In this document: positions 1 to 7,268 of the stretch, in pieces
Layout of the letters: every line of letters starts with the position of its first letter
Position numbering within the stretch: the stretch's first letter is position 1
Assembly: GCF_035658495.1 (NCBI RefSeq)
Contig: NZ_CP141944.1
Coordinates: 1,514,001-1,578,000 of the forward strand
Direction of reading: 5' to 3'
DNA: 64,000 nucleotides
DNA from: Novosphingobium sp. RL4
Lineage (GTDB): Bacteria > Pseudomonadota > Alphaproteobacteria > Sphingomonadales > Sphingomonadaceae
Position numbers and translations under genes: made by a program
The notes under the pieces: generated by a model
The model's database searches: none
The model's input: the letters and a program-made list of their open reading frames with translations, nothing else
Told to the model about the DNA's origin: nothing

Positions 1-1601
1 CTGACCGCATTCTCGTATGCTCCAACTGCTCGCCCCATGCGCTGGGCGAGCGCCAGCGCATCGTCGACGACTTCCGCGAACTGGGCGACAGGGCCGCCGC
101 GCGTGGCATCCTCGTCGGCTACGAGGCGTTGGCCTGGGGCCGCCACGTCAACGATCACCGCGATGTCTGGTCCATCGTCAGGCAGGTGGACCATCCGGCG
201 GTCGGCATCATCCTCGACAGCTTCCACTCGCTGTCGCGCCGTATCCCGAACGAGAGCATCCGCGACATTCCGGGCGACAAGATCGTCTACGTCCAGCTTG
301 CCGACGCGCCGCTGCTCGACATGGACCTGCTTTACTGGAGCCGGCATTTCCGCAACCTGCCGGGGCAGGGCGGGCTGGACCTGCCGGGCTACGTCGCCGA
401 AATTCTGCGTACCGGCTATGACGGCCCGCTCTCGCTCGAAATCTTCAACGACCGCTTTCGCGCGATTTCCTCGCGCCTCGTGGCGCAGGACGGGCACCGC
501 TCGCTCGAATACGTGCGCGATGCGGCAAGGCGCCTGCTTGGCCAGCCGACCACGATGCCCGCACCGCAGCCGCCGCTCGGCGCCGAATTCGTCGAGTTCA
601 CCGCCACCGGCGACGACACCGCGCGGCTGGGCGAGACTTTCGAAACGCTCGGCTTCTCGCATATCGGCACTCACCGCACCAAGAAGGTGACGCGCTGGCG
701 GCAGGGCAATGTCAACCTCGTCATCAATGCCGAGCCCAAGGGTTTCGCCAAGTCCTATCGCATCGTCCACGGCACTTCGATCTGTGCCATCGGGGTGCGG
801 GTTAAGGACGCCGCCGCGGTGATGGAGCGCGCCGCCGCGCTCGGCATCCGTGCCTATAGCCCCGAGGGCCGCCCCGGCCGCATGGCCATGCCCGCGCTGC
901 GCGGCGTCGGCGGCAGCCTCGTCTATCTGGTCGAGGATGACGGCGCCGAGGCGCTCTGGGCGCGCGAGTTCGAGGCGGTGCCGGTGGAGGACCTCACCGA
1001 CGATGCCCGCGCCCGCTCGATCGACCACCTTGCCGCCGTGGTCCACAATGACGAATTCCTGTCCTGGCAGCTTTACTGGCGCGCCCTGTTCGGCCTCGAA
1101 GGACGCGACGCCAACGACGTGATCGACCCTTCCGGCCTCGTCCACAGCCAGGCGCTGCAATCGCCGGACGGAGGCTTCCGCCTCACCCTCAACGCCTCGG
1201 ACGCGCGCGAGACGCTGTCCTCGCGCTTCCTTGCGCAGGGCATGGGCGGCGGTTTCCAGCATGTTGCGCTCGCCAGCGACGACCTGCTCGCCACGGCGGC
1301 TGTCGTCCGCGCGCGGGGGGCGGCGATGCTGGATATCCCGGAGAACTATTACGACGATCTCGTCGCCCGCTTCGGGTTCGACGGCAAGGCCGCCGCGCGC
1401 ATGGAACAGGCCGGCGTGCTCTATGACGAGGACGGCGCCGGCAATGCCTATCGCCAGCTTTACAGCCGGGCGTTCGACAAGCTGTTCTTCTTCGAATTCG
1501 TCGAGCGCGGCGGGACTTACACGGGCTACGGCGCGCCGAATGCCGGGATCAGGCTGGCGGCGCAGAACCGGTTTCGTGCGGTGGAAGAGGTGGCCGAGTA
1601 A
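1..1601 (+). CDS. quiC: 3-dehydroshikimate dehydratase / HPPD-like fusion (QuiC type), 5' partial
   Basis: The gene enters from outside the window; the frame is open from base 3 and gives 532 residues. The N-terminal half is a sugar-phosphate isomerase/epimerase-type TIM barrel. It keeps the metal-site pattern of bacterial 3-dehydroshikimate dehydratases: Glu in GYEALAWG, Asp in ILDSFH, Gln in VQLADA and Glu in SLEIFND. The C-terminal half is a vicinal-oxygen-chelate (HPPD-like) domain whose iron triad is present: His (codon 1026, IDHLA), His (1260, FQHVAL) and Glu (1494, FFFEFVERGG). This architecture matches Pseudomonas QuiC. It should convert 3-dehydroshikimate to protocatechuate; the role of the HPPD-like half is not settled. 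The neighbouring shikimate dehydrogenase and aromatic-acid carrier fit quinate/shikimate catabolism. Confidence 0.88.
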   Translation, partial: DRILVCSNCSPHALGERQRIVDDFRELGDRAAARGILVGYEALAWGRHVNDHRDVWSIVRQVDHPAVGIILDSFHSLSRRIPNESIRDIPGDKIVYVQLADAPLLDMDLLYWSRHFRNLPGQGGLDLPGYVAEILRTGYDGPLSLEIFNDRFRAISSRLVAQDGHRSLEYVRDAARRLLGQPTTMPAPQPPLGAEFVEFTATGDDTARLGETFETLGFSHIGTHRTKKVTRWRQGNVNLVINAEPKGFAKSYRIVHGTSICAIGVRVKDAAAVMERAAALGIRAYSPEGRPGRMAMPALRGVGGSLVYLVEDDGAEALWAREFEAVPVEDLTDDARARSIDHLAAVVHNDEFLSWQLYWRALFGLEGRDANDVIDPSGLVHSQALQSPDGGFRLTLNASDARETLSSRFLAQGMGGGFQHVALASDDLLATAAVVRARGAAMLDIPENYYDDLVARFGFDGKAAARMEQAGVLYDEDGAGNAYRQLYSRAFDKLFFFEFVERGGTYTGYGAPNAGIRLAAQNRFRAVEEVAE

Positions 1602-1611
1602 GAGCAAAGTC

Positions 1612-1629
1612 CTGGGGGCTATCCCCCAG
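1612..1629 (+). terminator. Perfect hairpin after the quiC-like gene
   Basis: CTGGGGG and CCCCCAG form a 7-bp stem with a CTAT loop 10 bases past the stop codon. There is no U-tract. It may be a processing or weak termination hairpin ahead of the stronger terminator at 1715. Confidence 0.5.
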
Positions 1630-1714
1630 ACCCTCGGAATGTCAGCGCCGCGCGCGATTTACTTGCGGCGCAGCCAGTAAGTCTTCCGACGCAAGGGGGG
1701 CGCGGCCGGATAGT

Positions 1715-1746
1715 GCAGGGGGCTATGCTCCCCTGCTTTTCCTTTT
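1715..1746 (+). terminator. Rho-independent terminator
   Basis: GCAGGGG (1715-1721) pairs with CCCCTGC (1730-1736) and is followed by TTTTCCTTTTCC. This is a classical intrinsic terminator for the plus-strand quiC-like gene, placed just before the end of the convergent shikimate dehydrogenase gene. Confidence 0.75.
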
Positions 1747-1748
1747 CC

Positions 1749-2636
1749 TTAAACTGCCTGACTGGCCGCCGCGAAGTCCGCGAGCATGCGCTCGGTGTCA
1801 GGCTCCCGCCCGGTGAAGCGCGCGAAGGCGTGCGCGGCCTGCATCACCGCCATGCCGCCGCCGTTCAGCGTCGCGCAGCCGATGGCCTTCGCGGCCTTGA
1901 GCAGTTCGGTTTCCAGCGGGAAATAGATCACGTCCGAAACCCACATGTCGCGCGTCAGCAGGGCCGGGTCGAAGGGCAGGCCGGGGTGGCTCTCCATGCC
2001 CACGGGCGAGCATTGCACCACGCCGTCCACGCCCGCGATCGCCTCTGCGGCCGAACCTGCCGCGATCACTTCCGCGTCGGGAAACAGCGCGGCAAGGCGC
2101 CGGGCCAGCGCCTCTGCGCGCTGCGTTGCGGGGTCGAAGATCGCCAGCCGCTCGGCGCCCAGGTCGAGGTGGGCATAGCCCACCGCCGAAGCCGCGCCGC
2201 CCGCGCCGACCATGGCCACGCGCTTGCGCGGCAGCACGCCCAGCGAGGCGAGGAAGCTGGCGCGGTAGCCGGACCAGTCGGTATTGTCGCCGATCAGGCG
2301 GCCGCCGCGCAGCAGCACGGTGTTGACCGCGCCGAGCTTGGCGGCCGCTTCCGAAAGCTCGTCCATCAGCGGCACGACCGCCTGCTTGAAGGGGTGGGTG
2401 ACATTGGTGCCGTCAAACCCCAGGGCGGCCATGGTCTTCAGGAAAGTGCCGAGGTCATCCGCGCCGAAGCCGATCACGTCGCTGTCGAGGATGCGGTAGA
2501 CCAGCGGCAGGCCCAGCGCCCTCGCTTCGGTTTCGTGCATCGCCGGGCTGCGCGAACCGCCGATGCCGGAGCCGATCAGGCCGCAGAGAATGGTCGAGCG
2601 CGCGGGGCCCGTGACGGCGACGGGAGACTGAAGCAT
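1749..2636 (-). CDS. Shikimate (quinate/shikimate) dehydrogenase
   Basis: A 295-residue AroE-family protein that interconverts shikimate (or quinate) and the 3-dehydro form with NAD(P). Visible features are the substrate loop SRSPAMHE near residue 30, the catalytic lysine in NVTHPFK, the catalytic aspartate in NTDWSGY and the dinucleotide-binding GAGGAASAV. It lies 29 bases downstream of the MFS carrier gene on the same strand, and the 3-dehydroshikimate dehydratase gene converges on it. This context suggests a catabolic quinate/shikimate enzyme rather than the biosynthetic aroE. Cofactor preference cannot be read from the sequence with confidence. Confidence 0.85.
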   Translation of the reverse strand: MLQSPVAVTGPARSTILCGLIGSGIGGSRSPAMHETEARALGLPLVYRILDSDVIGFGADDLGTFLKTMAALGFDGTNVTHPFKQAVVPLMDELSEAAAKLGAVNTVLLRGGRLIGDNTDWSGYRASFLASLGVLPRKRVAMVGAGGAASAVGYAHLDLGAERLAIFDPATQRAEALARRLAALFPDAEVIAAGSAAEAIAGVDGVVQCSPVGMESHPGLPFDPALLTRDMWVSDVIYFPLETELLKAAKAIGCATLNGGGMAVMQAAHAFARFTGREPDTERMLADFAAASQAV

Positions 2637-2665
2637 GATCTTGGTCCTTGGGTAGGGAGGAAGGC

Positions 2666-4015
2666 TTAACGCTCGGCGGGCATCCGGATCAGGGTGACGG
2701 CCAGTCCGGCCAGTACCGCCGGGACCGCGAAGATCGCGAAGATCGCCGCCAGCGGAACCTTCTCGGCCAGCAGGACGCCGCCCAGCATCGGCCCGATCAC
2801 CGCGCCGATACGGCCCACGCCCATCGCCCAGCCGAGCCCGGTGCTGCGCACTTGCGGCGGGTAGAAGCTGGTGGCGAGCGGGTAGCAGCCGTTGAAGCCG
2901 CCCTGGATGAAGGCGCCGATGAAGAAGGCGGTCAGCAGCGTCGCGGCGATCGTCATGGAAACCGCGCCGAACACGACGAGGGCGACGGCGGCCAGAACCA
3001 TGTAGAGCAGGATCAGGCGGCGCAGGTCGATGCGGCTGGCGATCAGGCCGATCGACGTGATGCCGATGAAGGCGCCGATGTTGTAGACCGCGCCGGCGTA
3101 GATTGCCTGGGTGGCGGGCAGGCCCGCCTCGACGGCGAGCTTGGGAATCCAGCTGATGACGAAGTAGAGCGTCATGAAACCGAAGATCGTCGCGGTCCAG
3201 AGGAGGATCGTTCCCGAAGTGCGGCCTTCGCCGAGCACGCCGCGCAGGCCGACGGAGTGGGCTTCGGCGACGCGGCGCTCAGGCAGGGCTTCCAGCGTCG
3301 GGCGGCCAAGCGAGGCCAGCAGGCGATTGGCCTTGGCGAGTGCGCCCCTGGGCTGGTGAGCGAGCAGGAAATCGACCGATTCGGGCAGCATCGCCCAGAC
3401 CAGCGGCAGCGCCAGCAGGCAGAGGGTGGCGGCGCCCAGCAGCATGGCCTGCCAGCCGTGGTTGTCGATCTGATGGGCGACGATGAAACCGGTGATCGTC
3501 GCGCCGACCGGGTATCCGGCCTGCAGGAAGCCCACCGCGAAAGTGCGGTGCTTGGCAGGCGCATATTCGGCGGTCAGCGCGGCCATGCTGGCCAGCACGG
3601 TGCCGATGCCGATGCCGACCAGGAAGCGCGAGGCGATCAGTTCGGCGATCGAGCCGGCAATCGCCGATCCGAACATCGCCACCGTCATCATCACCAGCGA
3701 GGCGATGATGAGCTTGCGGCGGCCGAACTTGTCGGCCAGCGGCGCGATCAGCAGTCCGCCTGCGGCCATGCCGGCGAGGCTGGAGCTGAAGACGACGCCC
3801 AGGCTCTCGGGATTGACCTTCCAGTCGGCGGAAAGGGCGGGGGCGACGTAGGACAGGATGAGCACGTCCATCCCGTCGAGCATGTTGAGGAGGAAGCAGA
3901 TGGCGACCACAAGCACCTGCCGCGCGGTCCAGCCGTCGACGTTCTGCGAGGCGCTCTCGCCCACCGTCACGTAAGGACGCACGGATACCGATCCGGCGGC
4001 GGAATAGCTGGCCAT
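2666..4015 (-). CDS. MFS transporter, aromatic acid:H+ symporter type
   Basis: A 449-residue polytopic protein of the major facilitator superfamily. It has the AAHS-type opening in which helix 1 carries NMLDGMDVLILSYVAP, and the loop 2-3 signature ADKFGRRK. It probably imports shikimate, quinate or a related aromatic acid for the adjacent dehydrogenase and dehydratase. The start at 4015 (MASYSAAG) is chosen because GGGAAAGG lies 7 bases upstream. A longer reading from 4111 would add 32 basic residues that look non-coding. It is likely cotranscribed with the dehydrogenase downstream. Confidence 0.83.
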   Translation of the reverse strand: MASYSAAGSVSVRPYVTVGESASQNVDGWTARQVLVVAICFLLNMLDGMDVLILSYVAPALSADWKVNPESLGVVFSSSLAGMAAGGLLIAPLADKFGRRKLIIASLVMMTVAMFGSAIAGSIAELIASRFLVGIGIGTVLASMAALTAEYAPAKHRTFAVGFLQAGYPVGATITGFIVAHQIDNHGWQAMLLGAATLCLLALPLVWAMLPESVDFLLAHQPRGALAKANRLLASLGRPTLEALPERRVAEAHSVGLRGVLGEGRTSGTILLWTATIFGFMTLYFVISWIPKLAVEAGLPATQAIYAGAVYNIGAFIGITSIGLIASRIDLRRLILLYMVLAAVALVVFGAVSMTIAATLLTAFFIGAFIQGGFNGCYPLATSFYPPQVRSTGLGWAMGVGRIGAVIGPMLGGVLLAEKVPLAAIFAIFAVPAVLAGLAVTLIRMPAER

Positions 4016-4157
4016 GGTAACGCCTTTCCCATCCTCAGCGGCGCTTGGCTGCGCCTGTTGTCGTCCGGCGGCCCGGCGCCGGGACTGTATGAACCTTGCG
4101 GGCATCTTCACGGTGTTTGATCCCGGGGTGCATTGCCAGACATCACGACGATGTGAC

Positions 4158-5075
4158 TTATAGCGTTATGTTATGGCCTATAACTCTTGGCAGGTTCATC
4201 AGTATGTTGCGGGCGATCTCCTCGAAGGTCTCCCCCACGAGAGTGCGCGCCACGTCGAGGTTGCGGCTGACGTAGACCGGCAGCACGCCGGGCGACTCGA
4301 ATTCCAGGAAGCGCACGGTGTCCGCGTGGGGCTGCATGGCGGTGAAGCTGTCCACCAGCGCGATGCCCATGCCCTGCGCCACGAAGGCCACGGCGGTTTC
4401 GGCGAAACGGATATAGGTGGCGATGTCCAGTTCCTCGCCCGCATCCGCATACATCCGGGCGATGATCCGGCCGTGCGGAGTGTCTTCCCGGAATGACTGG
4501 ATGCGCTCGCCCCCGAGGTCGGCCACGGTGATCCGCTCGCGTTCGGCAAGGCGGTGCCCGGCGGGCACGGCGCAGACCATGCGGCCGGCGCCGATGCGGC
4601 TGGAAAGCACGTTGGGATGGTCGATGGGGAACACCGTCAACGCATAGTCGCCGCGCTGAAGTGCCAGCCAGTCGTCCGCCTGCTCCACCGAGAGAATGTC
4701 GAACTGGATGGTGAGGCCGGGATAATTGGCGGTCAGCCGAGAGAGCATCTGCGGCACCACCGAATGCCCCAGCGACGGAGAGGCGCCGACCCTGAACGTG
4801 CGGTCCTCCCCCTTGGCGAGGCGGCGGACGACGTGTTCCAGATCGTTGAAGCCCTTGTAGATCTGCTCGATCTCCTCGAACAGCACGCGGGCTTCGGACG
4901 TGGGCACCAGCCGTCCGCGCGTACGGTCGAACAGGCGGAAGTGGAGCTTGTCCTCCATGTGGCCGAGCATGCGGCTGAGGCCGGGCTGCGAGGTGCCCAG
5001 CATGCGCGCGGCGCCGCTCACCGTCTTGGTAATCATTACCGCGCGGAAGATCTCGATCTGCCTGATGGTCAGCAT
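4158..5075 (-). CDS. LysR family transcriptional regulator of the quinate/shikimate genes
   Basis: A 305-residue LysR-type regulator. The winged helix-turn-helix is in residues 1-60 (MLTIRQIEIFRAV, then GAARMLGTSQPGLSRML) and is followed by a periplasmic-binding-protein-like effector domain. It is on the same strand as the carrier and the dehydrogenase, with a 142-base gap to the carrier that can hold its target promoter. By position it is the likely regulator of the aromatic-acid genes, with a pathway intermediate as inducer. That assignment is inferred from context only. Confidence 0.85.
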   Translation of the reverse strand: MLTIRQIEIFRAVMITKTVSGAARMLGTSQPGLSRMLGHMEDKLHFRLFDRTRGRLVPTSEARVLFEEIEQIYKGFNDLEHVVRRLAKGEDRTFRVGASPSLGHSVVPQMLSRLTANYPGLTIQFDILSVEQADDWLALQRGDYALTVFPIDHPNVLSSRIGAGRMVCAVPAGHRLAERERITVADLGGERIQSFREDTPHGRIIARMYADAGEELDIATYIRFAETAVAFVAQGMGIALVDSFTAMQPHADTVRFLEFESPGVLPVYVSRNLDVARTLVGETFEEIARNILMNLPRVIGHNITL

Positions 5076-5242
5076 CGCTAGCGGCTAGCACGGCGCCGGT
5101 CCTGCGCCAACGGGGCAAAAGCAGGGCGATCGGGCGGCTTGCGATGCCTCCCCCGCCGCCTGCGGGGCCTTGCGATGCTTGCCCCGCAGGCGGCGGCCGT
5201 GCGATGAGGGCGGCAATCACTTTGTTTCCCGAACGGAAAGAC

Positions 5243-7210
5243 ATGGCAAAAGAAACAGGCAGCGCGCGAGCAGGCTCGCCGCTGGAACTGACACTGCGCG
5301 GCGTGCTGCTGGGCGGCGTGATCACGCTGCTGTTCACGGCGGCCAACGTCTATCTCGGCCTGAAGGTGGGCCTGACTTTCGCGACCTCGATCCCGGCCGC
5401 CGTCATCTCGATGGCGATCCTGCGCGGCTTCAAGGATTCGACGATCTTCGAGAACAACATCGTCCAGACCGTGGCGAGCGCGGCGGGCACGCTGGCGGCG
5501 ATCATCTTCGTGCTGCCCGGCCTCGTCATGATCGGTTACTGGCAGGGCTTCCCATATTGGACGACGGCGGCGATCACCGGCACGGGCGGCATTCTCGGCG
5601 TGCTGTTCTCGGTGCCGCTGCGCCGCGCGCTGGTGATCGACACGCCGCTTCCCTATCCCGAGGGCCATGCCGCTGCCGAAGTGCTGCGCGTGGGTTCCGA
5701 ATCGCGCGAAGGGGCCGAGGAAAGCGCCAAGGGCCTTTCGGTGCTCTTGTGGAATGCGCTGGCTTCGGCCGGTTTCGCGATCCTCACGCAGACGCGCCTT
5801 GCCGTTGCCGAAGCCTCGCTCTGGTTCCGGGCGGGGCCGGGGGCCACCGGCATTTCCGGGGGCCTGTCCTTCGCGCTGATGGGCGTGGGCCACCTCGTGG
5901 GCATCTCGGTGGGCATGGCGATGTTCCTCGGTCTCGTCGTCGGCTGGTGGGTGCTCCTGCCGATGCTGACCGCGCAGAACCCGCTGCCGGGCGGCGCGGA
6001 AGTCTGGGCGACCACGGTGTTTTCCGAGAATGTGCGCTTCTTCGGCGCAGGCGTGATCGGCGTTGCGGCGGTCTGGACCCTGCTGCGGATCGCCGGTCCG
6101 GTGATCGGCGGCGTGCGTTCGGCCATGGCGGCCAGCCGTGCGCGCCATGCCGGAACGGTGCTGGCGGTGGAGGAGCGCGACCTGCCGATCTCGATCGTGT
6201 TCGTGGGCTCGCTGGCCATGCTGGTGCCGATCGCGGTGCTGCTGTGGAGCGTGATCGGCAGCGGGCCGCTGGCCGGTTCGGAAATGCTGCTGATCTTTGG
6301 CGCGCTGCTGTTCATCCTCGTGATCGGCCTGCTCATCGCGGCGGTCTGCGGCTACATGGCGGGGCTGATCGGCGCGTCGAATTCGCCGGTTTCCGGCATC
6401 GGCATCCTTTCCGTGGTCGCCGCCTCGCTCATGCTGGTCGGCCTGTTCGGCCGGGGGCAGGGCGCCGAGACGACCGATGCGCTGGTCGCCTATGCGCTGA
6501 TCGTCACCGGCATCGTCTTCGGCGTGGCGACAATCTCCAACGACAACCTCCAGGATCTCAAGACCGGGCAACTCATCGGCGCTACGCCGTGGAAGCAGCA
6601 GGTGGCGCTGGTGATCGGCGTGGTGTTCGGCTCGCTGGTGATCCCGCCGGTGCTGGACCTGCTGAACACCGCCTTCGGCTTTGCCGGAGCGGCCAATGCC
6701 GGGCCGAATGCGCTGCCCGCGCCGCAGGCGGCGCTGATCTCGACCCTGGCCAAGGGCGTGCTGGGCGGCAATCTCAACTGGACGATGATTGGCTGGGGTG
6801 CTGCGGCGGGCGTGGTGTTCGTCGCGCTGGACGAAGTGCTGGGGCTGATGGGCCGCCTGCGCCTGCCGCCCCTTGGCGTCGGGATCGGCATCTACCTGCC
6901 GATGAGCGTGATCCTGCCGACGGTGATCGGCTCGGTGCTGGGCTTCTTCTACGACCGCTGGGCCAGGCAGCAGCGCGACCCGGAATTCGCCGAGCGCATG
7001 GGCGTGCTGACCGCCACCGGCCTGATCGTGGGCGAGAGCCTTTGGGGCGTGGGCTTTGCGGGCATCGTCGCGGCTTCGGGCAGCGACGCACCGCTGGCAC
7101 TGGTGGGCGACGGTTTCGCCGGGCCGGCGCTGACAGGCGGCACGGTGCTGTTCTTCGCGCTGGTCTACATGCTCTATGCCCGCACGCGCAGGCTGGTCAC
7201 CTCGGCCTGA
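5243..7210 (+). CDS. OPT family oligopeptide transporter
   Basis: A 655-residue, very hydrophobic protein of the OPT superfamily. The signature near the N-terminus is TLRGVLLGGVITLLFTAANV, followed by YLGLKVGLTFATSIPAAVIS, and more than 12 membrane segments follow. Bacterial members are thought to import peptides or metal-chelate ligands by proton symport. The start at 5243 (MAKETGS) is preferred: it has GGAAAG upstream and the conserved domain begins about 13 residues in. An upstream start at 5144 would add a proline-rich, non-conserved leader. It is monocistronic, with a strong hairpin after it. Confidence 0.85.
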   Translation: MAKETGSARAGSPLELTLRGVLLGGVITLLFTAANVYLGLKVGLTFATSIPAAVISMAILRGFKDSTIFENNIVQTVASAAGTLAAIIFVLPGLVMIGYWQGFPYWTTAAITGTGGILGVLFSVPLRRALVIDTPLPYPEGHAAAEVLRVGSESREGAEESAKGLSVLLWNALASAGFAILTQTRLAVAEASLWFRAGPGATGISGGLSFALMGVGHLVGISVGMAMFLGLVVGWWVLLPMLTAQNPLPGGAEVWATTVFSENVRFFGAGVIGVAAVWTLLRIAGPVIGGVRSAMAASRARHAGTVLAVEERDLPISIVFVGSLAMLVPIAVLLWSVIGSGPLAGSEMLLIFGALLFILVIGLLIAAVCGYMAGLIGASNSPVSGIGILSVVAASLMLVGLFGRGQGAETTDALVAYALIVTGIVFGVATISNDNLQDLKTGQLIGATPWKQQVALVIGVVFGSLVIPPVLDLLNTAFGFAGAANAGPNALPAPQAALISTLAKGVLGGNLNWTMIGWGAAAGVVFVALDEVLGLMGRLRLPPLGVGIGIYLPMSVILPTVIGSVLGFFYDRWARQQRDPEFAERMGVLTATGLIVGESLWGVGFAGIVAASGSDAPLALVGDGFAGPALTGGTVLFFALVYMLYARTRRLVTSA

Positions 7211-7213
7211 TCG

Positions 7214-7254
7214 GAAAGGTTGCGGGGCTCCGCGAAGGGAGCCCCGCAACTTTC
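7214..7254. terminator. Large bidirectional hairpin between convergent genes
   Basis: TTGCGGGGCTCC (7220-7231) pairs perfectly with GGAGCCCCGCAA (7238-7249) around the loop GCGAAG. GAAAG and CTTTC extend the stem with one bulged G. It sits in the 58-base gap between the stops of the OPT gene and the flavoprotein gene and can serve both. Confidence 0.8.
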
Positions 7255-7268
7255 AAGAGATCACGGCT

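Noticed and set aside
5078..7249. A 723-codon minus-strand frame opposite the OPT transporter
   Set aside because: Arg/His/Gln-rich low-complexity product typical of an antisense shadow; the plus strand encodes a recognisable transporter.
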